In this document: piece by piece, positions 45,782-54,623 of the stretch
Layout: the number at the start of each line of letters is the position of its first letter
Position numbering within the stretch: the stretch's first letter is position 1
Source of the DNA: Candidatus Hydrogenedentota bacterium
GTDB lineage: Bacteria; Hydrogenedentota; Hydrogenedentia; Hydrogenedentales; JAEUWI01
Direction of reading: 5' to 3'
NCBI GenBank assembly: GCA_019637335.1
Contig: JAHBVV010000006.1
Location: forward strand, 132,235 to 196,234
Length of the DNA: 64,000 nt
Notes under the pieces: model-generated
What the model saw: the letters and a program-made list of their open reading frames with translations, nothing else
What the model was told of the DNA's origin: nothing
Database searches by the model: none
Made by a program: the position numbers and the translations under genes

Positions 45782-46554
45782 GGCGCCGTCACCTCAAACA
45801 GCGGCGTCGGCCCGTTCTGCGTCGCCAGGTAGATGGCCGCCTGGTGCGACTTGAGCACCCCGCGCACGCGCTGCGTCACCAGTTCCGGGGTGTTGTTCTT
45901 CTCGCTGATGTGCACCAGCACCACCAATTGCAGCGCGTCGTGCAGCAGGCTGTGCAGCAGCGAGCACATGTCCTCGTTTGAGAGGTGCCCGTGACGTCCG
46001 CGGATGCGCTGCTGGATCTTCGGCGGGTACTGCCCGAGCCGGAGCATTTCGGGACAGTAGTTGGATTCGATCACCAGCGCGTGGGAGCCCGCGAGCCGGG
46101 TTTTGACCAGCTGCGAGGCGTGGCCCAGGTCGGTCGCCAGACCGAACTGCGCGCCCTGCGAACGGACAATAAACCCGACCGGGTCGGCGGCGTCGTGGGA
46201 CACGCTGAAGCTGAGCACATCCAGGTCGCCGATGCGCAGGGTGTCCCCCGCTTCGAAGAAATCCACGGATCCGAGGGCGCCGAGAATGGGCGGGAGGTTT
46301 TCATAGGTGCCGCGGGTCATGTATACCGGTACGGGGGCCTTGCGCGTAAGGACGCCGATGCCCAGGACATGGTCGCCGTGCTCGTGGGTGACGACGATGG
46401 CGTTGAGGTCTTCCAGGGCGATACCGAGGGCGGCGGTGCGGAGCGATAACTGCTTAAAACTCAACCCGTTGTCAATTAATATCATCGTCGTCCGCGAACG
46501 CACGAGGATGGCGTTGCCACTGCTGCCACTTCCCAGAAGGCTGAACTGAAGCAC
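45778..46554 (-). CDS. MBL-fold metallohydrolase (YycJ/WalJ-like)
   Basis: The product is 258 residues. LLGSGSSGNAILVRS at the N-terminus, VVTHEHGDHVLG (HxHxDH metal site), SVSHDAADPVGF, and VIESNYCPEMLRLGQYP are the YycJ-type features. Family members are nucleases or phosphoesterases linked to cell-wall and DNA repair control. It is the first gene of the operon that continues into the PocR-AraC regulator (ATGA overlap) and is divergent from rpoN. Confidence 0.9.
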   Translation of the reverse strand: MLQFSLLGSGSSGNAILVRSRTTMILIDNGLSFKQLSLRTAALGIALEDLNAIVVTHEHGDHVLGIGVLTRKAPVPVYMTRGTYENLPPILGALGSVDFFEAGDTLRIGDLDVLSFSVSHDAADPVGFIVRSQGAQFGLATDLGHASQLVKTRLAGSHALVIESNYCPEMLRLGQYPPKIQQRIRGRHGHLSNEDMCSLLHSLLHDALQLVVLVHISEKNNTPELVTQRVRGVLKSHQAAIYLATQNGPTPLFEVTAP

Positions 46555-46628
46555 GAAAGGGGTATTCCCGAGGGTTGCTAACTGCTTGAACGGTAAGTAA
46601 GTATAACAATTTCAGGGGGATTCATCAA

Positions 46629-46657
46629 TTGACAAGCCCCCGGGTCGGTGATATAAT
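46629..46657 (+). promoter_or_regulatory. Consensus sigma-70 promoter for rpoN
   Basis: TTGACA (46629-46634) and TATAAT (46652-46657) are separated by 17 bp, a perfect housekeeping promoter. The rpoN ATG lies 39 bp past the -10 element. Confidence 0.85.
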
Positions 46658-46695
46658 GGCACGTGTCTTGCTTAGATTTATAAGGCTGTTCAATA

Positions 46696-48114
46696 ATGCA
46701 TATGGAACACCGGCTGGTTCAGACCCAGCGCCAACAGCTTGTACTGACGCAGAAGATGCAGCAGGCGCTGCATATTTTGCAGTTGAATGGCATTGAACTC
46801 GAGCAATACGTCCAGCAGGAGCTCGAGACCAACCCTTTCCTCGAACAGAAGCAGAAAAAGGAGGAAGAGGCCCCCCGGACCGAGGCCCCCACGCCGGCAA
46901 TCGACGATCCCTTCGACCAGCCCTTCGACCTGGACCAGCATTCCGATAATTGGGATATCCGGTTCCGGGAGGGGCAGGATCTGAGCCACAACACGGATCT
47001 GTACGCCCGGCGCAAGTTCTACGAGGATTCCATCACCCAGGGGCAGTCCCTGCGCGCGCATCTGCTCTCCCAGCTCGCGCTGTCGACCGAGAACGAAAAA
47101 GACTACCTCATCGGCGAGCGGATCATCATCGGAGATATCGACAGCCGCGGCTACTTCACGGGCGACGAGACGGCCATAGCCGAGGAATTGCGGGTCTCGG
47201 AGTCGGATGTGGAGCGGGTGCTGCACAAGATCCAGCGCTTCGAGCCGACGGGCGTGGGCGCGCACGACGTGGTCGAATGCCTCCTGCTTCAGATCCAGGC
47301 GGAATACCCCGATCACGCGCAGCTCATCGACCTGGTGTCGAACCACCTAGACGATCTGAAGAACCGGCAGGTCCCGAAGATCGCCAAGGCGATGAAGATC
47401 TCCCCGGACGATGTCGAGAACCTGAAGAAGCAGCTCGCGACGCTGAACCCGTGGCCGGGGCATGAGTTTTCCTCCGAGCCCCCGCAGTACATCGCGGCCG
47501 AGGTGGTGGTCGAAAAGGTGGAGGGCGAGTACATCGTTCGTCTGGCGGATGAGCGCCTTTCCGACCTGAATATCAACACCGAGTACAGCGATGCGGTGAA
47601 GCGTTCGGGCCTGAACAAGGACGACAAGGATTACGTGCGATCGAAACTGGAGGCCGCCAAATGGCTCCAGCGCAATATCGCCCAGCGCCAGCAGACCATC
47701 CTGAAGGTATCCCAGGCGATCGTGAACTACCAGAAGGACTTTCTGGACAAGGGCATCGAGCACATCCGCCCGCTGACGCTTCAGGTCATCGCCGACGAGA
47801 TAGGGGTGCACGAGTCGACGGTCGCCCGCACCACGCGCGGCAAATACATGCAGACGCCGCAGGGCCTCTTTGAATTGAAGTACTTCTTCAACTCGGGCGT
47901 ATCTTCGGACACGGGCGACGCGCAGGCCTCCAAGGCCGTGCAGGCGCGTATCCAGAAGATCATCGACGAGGAAAACCCGTACAAGCCGCTGAGTGACCAG
48001 CGCATTGCGGATATCCTGAAGAAAGAGGGCACCAATATCGCGCGGCGCACGGTGACCAAGTACCGGGAAGCGCTGAATATACCGGCGACCACGAAGCGCA
48101 AGCAGTTCAAGTAG
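46696..48114 (+). CDS. rpoN: RNA polymerase sigma-54 factor RpoN
   Basis: The product is 472 residues. The N-terminal glutamine-rich activator-interaction region (RLVQTQRQQLVLTQKMQQAL) is followed by an acidic linker. The core-binding region contains FEPTGVGAHDVVECL, and HPRTLQ-like HIRPLTLQVIADEIGVHEST forms the -12-binding helix-turn-helix. The C-terminal RpoN box is ARRTVTKYREAL. It directs RNA polymerase to -24/-12 promoters opened by enhancer-binding proteins. No hpf or PTS gene follows, unlike many rpoN loci. Confidence 0.97.
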   Translation: MHMEHRLVQTQRQQLVLTQKMQQALHILQLNGIELEQYVQQELETNPFLEQKQKKEEEAPRTEAPTPAIDDPFDQPFDLDQHSDNWDIRFREGQDLSHNTDLYARRKFYEDSITQGQSLRAHLLSQLALSTENEKDYLIGERIIIGDIDSRGYFTGDETAIAEELRVSESDVERVLHKIQRFEPTGVGAHDVVECLLLQIQAEYPDHAQLIDLVSNHLDDLKNRQVPKIAKAMKISPDDVENLKKQLATLNPWPGHEFSSEPPQYIAAEVVVEKVEGEYIVRLADERLSDLNINTEYSDAVKRSGLNKDDKDYVRSKLEAAKWLQRNIAQRQQTILKVSQAIVNYQKDFLDKGIEHIRPLTLQVIADEIGVHESTVARTTRGKYMQTPQGLFELKYFFNSGVSSDTGDAQASKAVQARIQKIIDEENPYKPLSDQRIADILKKEGTNIARRTVTKYREALNIPATTKRKQFK

Positions 48115-48712
48115 GGGTGAAGTTCGGATAGTACCGCGTCCGGACTGCGGGGAAGTAAGCAAAGTCGCAACACTTTAGCGTTCTTACGTGCGGAACAGTA
48201 TGTGTTTTTGCTAGTGAAGCCGGTGTGCATGGAGCCCTTATTCCGCAAGTCGATCTGGTTTGGCCACTGTACTTCGGTCGGCTGCAACATTTTCGCCGCC
48301 TGAAGCAGCAACGCGCGGAAACAGGACGAAGGGACCGTTTACAATACGAGAAAGCGCGGCAAAGGATCGCGGACATTCCTGTCCGCGGCAAAGTGAGCCC
48401 GGGAAATAAAGTGACGTAAGTGGTTTGGAATAGATTCCCGGCGTCCCCGGGAGCGGAAGGCATGGGGGACCTGCGCCTCTTCACATACACATCGATCACG
48501 AGATGTCTTGCGCTCGTCCTGCCGCGGACAGGAATGTCCGCGATCCGGCTATTCACGCCCGCCTTGATCACGATTCGCCTCCAAGGCGGTGGGTGCTTCA
48601 TTCCGCTCAAGTGATACCACATCCGCACACCAAACGGCGCGCCTTAAACAGCCGCATTCCGCTTGCACTTCCGCCCGCCCTTTCGTACACTCGGGCGCGG
48701 AGGTATGCCGCC
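48115..48712. repeat. Gene-free spacer with two inverted palindrome copies
   Basis: CGCGGACATTCCTGTCCGCG is at 48368-48387, and its reverse-orientation copy CGCGGACAGGAATGTCCGCG at 48523-48542. Sequence between them is otherwise unremarkable. GAGGTATGCCGCC precedes the next gene. Confidence 0.75.
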
Positions 48713-50995
48713 ATGATCCCCGCTCGCGTCCGGAGTCTTTTCCTCGCCGCCGCCCTGATCGCCCTTGCCCAGAGTGCAACCGCCGTGGAGCTTGTTCGCG
48801 GCGAGCCGTCGGCCCTAAGGATATACCACGGACCGGACGCGGCGCCGTCCACCGCGCACGCCGCGCGCGAACTCCAGCATTTCCTGCGCGAGATGACCGG
48901 CATCGAATTGCCCATCGAGAGCGATCCGCACATCGCGCTGCCCGGCGCGCTGTGCATTGCGGAGCGGGCGGTCCCCCGGAGCTGGCCGGACCCGGCGGCG
49001 CTTGGCGAGGAGGGCTACATCCTCCGCGCCGGGACCGGGAGCTTTCAGATCCTGGGCGGCATGCCCCGGGGCGTCCTGTACGGCGTGTACGGCCTGCTCC
49101 AGGACCATTTCGATTGCCGCTGGTTCACCCCCGAAGTCAGCCGTATCCCGCGCGTGGACCGTTTACGCTTCCCGCGCCTCGGCGAGACGGTTGTGCCGGT
49201 GCTGGCGTACCGCGAGCCGTTCGTCATGGAGATGCTGGATCCGGACTGGGCCGCGCGGAACCGGGTGAACGGGCAGTTCATGAACCTGGACGCGGACCGG
49301 GGCGGTAAGATTACCTACGAGGGCTTTGTGCATACCTTTGAGAGCCTCGTTCCACCCGACCAGTATTTCGAGGCGCACCCCGAGTACTTTTCCATGGTGG
49401 ACGGCGAGCGCCTGCGCCACCGGTCCCAGTTGTGCGCGACCAATCCGGATGTGGCGCGCGTTGTCACGGAGGAGCTTCGCCGGCGCCTGCGGGAGAATCC
49501 CGGGGCGGGCGTCGTTTCGGTGTCTCAAAACGACTGGCACAATTACTGCCAATGCGCGCCCTGCACCACGCTGGCCGACGCCGAAGGCACGCAGGCCGCG
49601 CCCATCCTCTTTCTGGTGAACGCGGTGGCGCGGGATCTGCGCGACGAGTTTCCGGACGTGCTGGTGGACACCCTGGCCTACCAATATTCGCGCAAGCCGC
49701 CCCGGACCATGCGCCCGGAGCCCAACGTGATCGTGCGGCTGTGCAGCATTGAGTGCTGTTTCAATCACCCCTTCAATACCTGCGCCTCCCTTCGCAACAA
49801 GGAATTCGTGGCCGATCTGAAGGGCTGGGCGAAGGTATGCGACCGTGTCTGGGTCTGGGACTACGTCACCTCCTTCAGCCACTACCTCATGCCGTTCCCG
49901 AACCTGCACGTCCGCGGCCCGAACATCCGTTTCCTGGCGGATCACAACGTGCGCGGCATCTTCGCGCAGGACGTGTACAACACGCTGGACGGCGAGCTTT
50001 CGGGGCTCAGCGGCTACCTGAACGCGCAGCTCCTGTGGAACCCGCGCGCGAATCCCCGCGAGATCATCGAGGAATTTGTGACTGGGGTCTACGGCCCCGC
50101 CGCGCCCGCCGTGCGCCAGTACCTGGCGGCCCTCGAGAAGCTCGCGGGAGACGCCGGTGTCCACTCGGAGATCTGGGACGGCCCGGACGCGCCCTACATG
50201 ACGGACGCGTTCCTCGCCCGCGCGGATGGACTGTGGAACAGCGCCGAAGATCTGGCCCGGGGCGACGGCGCGCTGCTCCAGCGCGTGCGGACGGACCGGA
50301 TGGCGGTCGATTATGCGATGCTCGAGCGCGCGCGCTTTCTGGGGCTCGGCGCGCTGGAAAGGGATCCGGACGCGCGGTGGGGGCTGCGGATGCCCGAGGC
50401 GTTGGCCGGACGGATTGCGCGGTTCTTCGAGGCAGCGGAAGCGAGCGACCTGATCCAGATCCGCGAGCATGGCGATACGGTGGCGGAATACCGCGCCGGG
50501 TGGGAGCGCTGGATTGCGGCGCCCGAATCGCCCGCGCGGCCGGCGGTGACGCCGCCCCCGCTCCAGCCGGGCCTCCGCTATGAATTCTATGAGGGGCGCT
50601 GGATCGCCCTGCCGGACTTCGGCGCGCTGACGCCCGCGGAAAGCGGCGTGGCGGCGACGGTTAATCTGGAGGTTTCCCCCGCGGAGATCAGTTACGCGCT
50701 CCGGTTCACGGGCTACTTCGAGGCGCCGGCCACCGGGCTGTACTGCTTCACGCTGGTGTCGAACGACGGATCCCGGCTGTGGATTGGCGACGAGCGCATC
50801 ATCGACCACGACGTGCGCTACATGGCCGTGCCCCGCGGCAATCCGGTGGCGCTGGAGGCGGGCTTTCACCCCATCACAATAGAATACTTCCAGAGCGCCG
50901 GGCGCAAGCATCTCGAATTCTTCGTCGAGGGCCCCGGGCTGCCCCGGCTGCGCCCGGGCGCGGGCCGTTTGTGGACGCCCGCCGCCGGGGAGTGA
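48713..50995 (+). CDS. Secreted DUF4838 protein with C-terminal PA14 domain
   Basis: The product is 760 residues from the ATG after GGAGGTATGCCGCC, giving a signal peptide (SLFLAAALIALAQSATA); longer frames run into the repeat spacer. An N-terminal GH67/GH20-like beta domain (HAARELQHFLREMTGIELPI, GGMPRGVLYGVYGLLQDHF) precedes the DUF4838 barrel (VSVSQNDWHNYCQC, LCSIECCFNHPF, VWDYVTSFSHYLMPFPNL). The PA14-like end is FTGYFEAPATGLYCFTLVSN with DGSRLWIGDE. Probably a carbohydrate-active enzyme; substrate unknown. Confidence 0.85.
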   Translation: MIPARVRSLFLAAALIALAQSATAVELVRGEPSALRIYHGPDAAPSTAHAARELQHFLREMTGIELPIESDPHIALPGALCIAERAVPRSWPDPAALGEEGYILRAGTGSFQILGGMPRGVLYGVYGLLQDHFDCRWFTPEVSRIPRVDRLRFPRLGETVVPVLAYREPFVMEMLDPDWAARNRVNGQFMNLDADRGGKITYEGFVHTFESLVPPDQYFEAHPEYFSMVDGERLRHRSQLCATNPDVARVVTEELRRRLRENPGAGVVSVSQNDWHNYCQCAPCTTLADAEGTQAAPILFLVNAVARDLRDEFPDVLVDTLAYQYSRKPPRTMRPEPNVIVRLCSIECCFNHPFNTCASLRNKEFVADLKGWAKVCDRVWVWDYVTSFSHYLMPFPNLHVRGPNIRFLADHNVRGIFAQDVYNTLDGELSGLSGYLNAQLLWNPRANPREIIEEFVTGVYGPAAPAVRQYLAALEKLAGDAGVHSEIWDGPDAPYMTDAFLARADGLWNSAEDLARGDGALLQRVRTDRMAVDYAMLERARFLGLGALERDPDARWGLRMPEALAGRIARFFEAAEASDLIQIREHGDTVAEYRAGWERWIAAPESPARPAVTPPPLQPGLRYEFYEGRWIALPDFGALTPAESGVAATVNLEVSPAEISYALRFTGYFEAPATGLYCFTLVSNDGSRLWIGDERIIDHDVRYMAVPRGNPVALEAGFHPITIEYFQSAGRKHLEFFVEGPGLPRLRPGAGRLWTPAAGE

Positions 50996-51005
50996 ATTTC
51001 GCGCG

Positions 51006-52106
51006 CTAAACGTTGAAGCGGAAGTGCATCACGTCCCCATCGCGCACGACGTAGTCCTTGCCTTCCACGCGCATGACGCCGGCGGCCTTGGCCCCGTTTT
51101 CCCCATTGTGCTGGACGTAGGCGTCGTACGCGATGACCTCCGCCCGGATAAAGCCCCGCTCGAAATCGGTGTGGATGACCCCGGCGGCCTTGGGCGCGGT
51201 CCACCCGTTGTGGATGGTCCAGGCGCGCACTTCCTTGACGCCGGCCGTGAAGTAGCAGATGAGGCCGAGCGCGCGGAAGCCCTGGTGGATGACCTGCTCC
51301 AGGCCGCTCTCGGCAGCCCCCAGGTCGGCCAGGAACTCGTGGCGTTCCTCTTCGCTCATGTCCACCATCTCCTCCTCCATTTTCGCGCAGATCTTCACCA
51401 CCTCGGCGTTCTCCCGGGCGGCCAGTTCACGCACGGCGGTCACGTACTCGTTGTCGGCGCCGAGGCCCGCTTCATCCACGTTTGCGGCGTAGATGACGGT
51501 CTTTGCGGTGATGAACTTCATCTCCTGCTCGAGCGCGATGTAGGCGTCGCCTTCCCGCTCGGCGAAGTTGCTCGCGGGCGCGCCGCTTTCCAGGTGTTTC
51601 GCGAGCGACTCCGCGATATCGAGTTGCGGCTGAAGCTTGCGGTCCGTTTTGGCCTGCTTCTTCAGCTTCTCGATCTTCTTCTCCAGCTGCTGGAGGTCGG
51701 CGAGGAGGAGTTCGGTCTGAATGACCTCAATGTCATCCTTCGGATCCGGCTTGGCGTGGACGTGAACGACGTTTTCGTCTTCGAAGCAGCGCACCACGTG
51801 CACAATGGCCTCGGTTTCGCGGATGTTCGCCAGAAACTGGTTGCCCAGGCCCTCCCCCTTGCTCGCGCCCTTCACCAGGCCCGCGATATCGACGAACTCG
51901 ATGGTGGCGTACTGGACGCGTTGCGGCTTGACGATCTCGACGAGCTTGTCGATGCGCCGGTCCGGCACGGGGACAATGGCCTTGTTGGGTTCGATCGTGC
52001 AGAAGGGATAATTCGCGGCCTCCGCATTCTGCGCTTTGGTCAGCGCGTTGAACGTGGTGCTCTTGCCGACGTTCGGAAGGCCGACGATACCGATACTCAG
52101 TGCCAT
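51006..52106 (-). CDS. ychF: Redox-responsive ATPase YchF (Obg family)
   Basis: The product is 366 residues from ATG 52106 (GAGGAC upstream). It has the P-loop GLPNVGKST, switch [32 protein letters not shown], a coiled-coil insertion ([13 protein letters not shown]), and the C-terminal TGS domain ([35 protein letters not shown]). It binds ATP rather than GTP in the family and associates with ribosomes. The longer in-frame extension upstream has no coding character. Confidence 0.96.
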   Translation of the reverse strand: MALSIGIVGLPNVGKSTTFNALTKAQNAEAANYPFCTIEPNKAIVPVPDRRIDKLVEIVKPQRVQYATIEFVDIAGLVKGASKGEGLGNQFLANIRETEAIVHVVRCFEDENVVHVHAKPDPKDDIEVIQTELLLADLQQLEKKIEKLKKQAKTDRKLQPQLDIAESLAKHLESGAPASNFAEREGDAYIALEQEMKFITAKTVIYAANVDEAGLGADNEYVTAVRELAARENAEVVKICAKMEEEMVDMSEEERHEFLADLGAAESGLEQVIHQGFRALGLICYFTAGVKEVRAWTIHNGWTAPKAAGVIHTDFERGFIRAEVIAYDAYVQHNGENGAKAAGVMRVEGKDYVVRDGDVMHFRFNV

Positions 52107-52322
52107 GGGGGTCCTCGTGAAGACGTGTGGGTCTAACCCGCGCGGGCGCACGCGGGGCGGGTTGGAAAAAGCCGGGTAGTTGCCTGGGAGTGGGGCGCGC
52201 GCGCGGCAGGCGCCGGGCGGCCCACGGAAGGCGGTAGTGTAGCACGGGCCCGGCGCCCCCCTCAATACGACAGGTGCGCGCGCGCCCGGGATTTCGCTAT
52301 AGTGAGGCGGGAGGAGGCCCTT

Positions 52323-54338
52323 ATGAGTGAGAGCCTGGTGCGCCACGTCCTCGCGGCGGATCCGGAGTCCCTGTTGGCGCTGTCGCTGGAGGATCTGGCC
52401 TATTGCCAGGCCTGGTATCAGCAACACCGGGAGGCCGGATTGCCGCTCGACGGGCTGGAGGAACTGCCCGCGCGCATCGCGGCGTGGACCGCCGACAAGT
52501 CGCAGATCGATATCCAGACGGAGGGCGCGCGCCAGCAACCCCTGCTCCGCCGCCTGCTCGACGCCCTGCGCACGCGCGGCCCTGAAGGGTTGGCCCGTGA
52601 CGAGCTGGAGTTCCTGAGCGCGGCGCATGGGTTGATCGCACGGTCGCGCTTGCCGCGTCTGCACAAGCGCGCCTTCGCCCGCCTGCAGCCCCACATCGCG
52701 GCCATAGAAACCGCGCGCGGGGCGCTCCCCCCCCTGTCGGCGCTACCCAACCTGGCGCGCCAGGTCCGCATCGTGACCGAGGAGGACATTGCTACGGCGC
52801 GTCCCCGCGAGATCCGGGCCTGCGGTGGCCTGCCGGAGGCGGTCCGGGGGCCGGTGATCGAGCACGATGGCGTTCTCAAGGTCGTCGGCGACGTTCCGGA
52901 CGGCGCCACGGTGATCGCCACGGGGGCGTGCCATGTCACGGGGTATGTGCTGGGGCGGGTGCTGGGCGGCGCGAACATCGAGGTCGCCGAGAATATCGGC
53001 GGTCTCGCCATCTCGCAGAAGGGCAATATCCGCGCGCGCGCGCTGGTCAATCGGGCGCGGGCCATCGCCAAGCGCGGCCGCGTCACCTGCCGTTCGGCGC
53101 AGGACCCGGCGCTGGTCTACGCGGCCGGGGGGCTGAAGCTTCGGGAGGGAACGCGCCTCGGGACCTTCTTCGCGTCGCGCGCGGAGGTGGACGGCGTTGT
53201 CGCGGGCGGGCGGTGGCACGTCAACGAATCGATGCGGGCGCGCGAATTCGTTGGCGCGCCGCACACGCCGCTGGACATCGTGCTTCGGGAGTCCATCGGC
53301 TTCGAGGATTTTGGCGTGCGGCTTCCGGGCGAGGCGCACACGCTCCTGCGCCGCGCGAACCGCCTCAAGGGTCGCATCGAGTATCTCGAGCAACTCCGGG
53401 ATCGCCAGACCGCCGAGGCCGAGCACTACGCCGGCGCGGCCCTGGCCAGCCTATTCGGCGGCAGCGGCGCCCAGGCGGCGCTCCAGGCGATTGAGAAGCT
53501 GAAACGCCGGCGGTCCTTTCTTCTGCGCATCATGACCGGCCTGCACCTGCTGACGCGATCGGTGGCCGATCGGATGCGCATCGCCAACCGGAAAACGCTC
53601 GCCGCGCGTGAAGCGCAGGAGGAGGTGCAACGCGCGATCCAGCGGAGCCTCTTGGAGGTTACCCGGGAACTGGCGGAGTTCATGGACGAGGGCGAATATC
53701 CGCAGGAACTGAATCGCGAATGGGAGGAGCTGGTCGCGCTGCATACGGGGTCGGTGGAAACCGCGGCGGAGGACGCGCTTTCCCGCGCAATCCTGCGGTT
53801 TCACGAGTCGCGCAAGGCGTGGCAGGAAGAAGTGATGCAGCTCGACGAAGCTATTGCGGCGCGGCAGTCCGATCTGGCCGAGGGCGCCGTGCGAAAGGAG
53901 CTCCTGAGCCGGGCGCAATCGGCGGGGGCCGCCCAGCCGGCCTTGTTACAGATCGTGCGGGCGGCGCGGGAACGCGGCCCGGCGGATCCCGTGGCGAAGC
54001 GGCTCGAAGCACCATTCATCCGGCGGATGATCGGGCTGCTGGAGAAGCGCAACGCCTGGGCGGGACGCTACGACGCGGAGGCGCGGGAAAACCAGGGCGA
54101 ATGGAATCGCATTCGAGAGCGCCTGCACGCCAGCTATCACCTCGATCTGGCCGCCCAAAAGGCCGAAGCCCGGGTTGAAGGGCGTTTCGGGGGGGATGTC
54201 CGGCTGCATCCCGGCGAGTATCAGGCAAGCGACCGCGATCCGGCCGGGAACAGGTTGATCGTGGTCCCGGCGCCGGAAAACGGGCTGGCCGCGTATGTGT
54301 TGCGCGACGGCGTCATCCTGCGGCTTGGCCCCGATTGA
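52323..54338 (+). CDS. FapA-like (DUF342) beta-helix protein
   Basis: The product is 671 residues from the ATG after AGGAGGCCCTT. Residues about 180-320 form a right-handed beta-helix: GVLKVVGDVPDGATVIATG, GANIEVAENIGGLAISQKG, NIRARALVNRARAI and further turns. The rest is helical and coiled-coil (RANRLKGRIEYLEQLRDRQ and the C-terminal third). DUF342 proteins are best known as FapA, but there are no flagellar genes here. It is more likely to be a cytoplasmic scaffold or regulator. Confidence 0.8.
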   Translation: MSESLVRHVLAADPESLLALSLEDLAYCQAWYQQHREAGLPLDGLEELPARIAAWTADKSQIDIQTEGARQQPLLRRLLDALRTRGPEGLARDELEFLSAAHGLIARSRLPRLHKRAFARLQPHIAAIETARGALPPLSALPNLARQVRIVTEEDIATARPREIRACGGLPEAVRGPVIEHDGVLKVVGDVPDGATVIATGACHVTGYVLGRVLGGANIEVAENIGGLAISQKGNIRARALVNRARAIAKRGRVTCRSAQDPALVYAAGGLKLREGTRLGTFFASRAEVDGVVAGGRWHVNESMRAREFVGAPHTPLDIVLRESIGFEDFGVRLPGEAHTLLRRANRLKGRIEYLEQLRDRQTAEAEHYAGAALASLFGGSGAQAALQAIEKLKRRRSFLLRIMTGLHLLTRSVADRMRIANRKTLAAREAQEEVQRAIQRSLLEVTRELAEFMDEGEYPQELNREWEELVALHTGSVETAAEDALSRAILRFHESRKAWQEEVMQLDEAIAARQSDLAEGAVRKELLSRAQSAGAAQPALLQIVRAARERGPADPVAKRLEAPFIRRMIGLLEKRNAWAGRYDAEARENQGEWNRIRERLHASYHLDLAAQKAEARVEGRFGGDVRLHPGEYQASDRDPAGNRLIVVPAPENGLAAYVLRDGVILRLGPD

Positions 54339-54380
54339 GCGGGAAGGGATGGGCGCGAAAGTGCGGGGAGTAGCGGAGAA

Positions 54381-54455
54381 TGGCGCCCCGAACAGGAATC
54401 GAACCTGTATTTTTCGCTTAGGAGGCGAACGTTCTATCCGTTGAACTATCGGGGC
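54381..54455 (-). tRNA. tRNA-Arg (anticodon CCU), CCA encoded
   Basis: Read on the minus strand, the acceptor GCCCCGA pairs with TCGGGGC. The D-stem is GTTC/GAAC, the anticodon stem TTCGC/GCGAA surrounds loop CTCCTAA (anticodon CCT), and the T-arm is ACAGG-TTCGATT-CCTGT. Discriminator G is followed by CCA in the genome. Total 75 nt. It reads AGG codons. Confidence 0.95.
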
Positions 54456-54623
54456 CCGGAGGGCGAAGTCTACTGAATTTCCGCGCCCCGGCACAAGTGG
54501 GGGCCGAAATCCCCAGGGGCGCGGGACCAGATCCCTTCCCCCCTTTGTGCGTTGAATCGCGATTCGCGTATTATCTCCGCGAACGGCGCTCACTCCACAT
54601 CACGAACGAGGTTTCCCTCTCCC

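Noticed and set aside
54381-54455. tRNA-Arg as an integration site
   Set aside because: No integrase, direct repeat of the tRNA end or accessory block was seen on either side.
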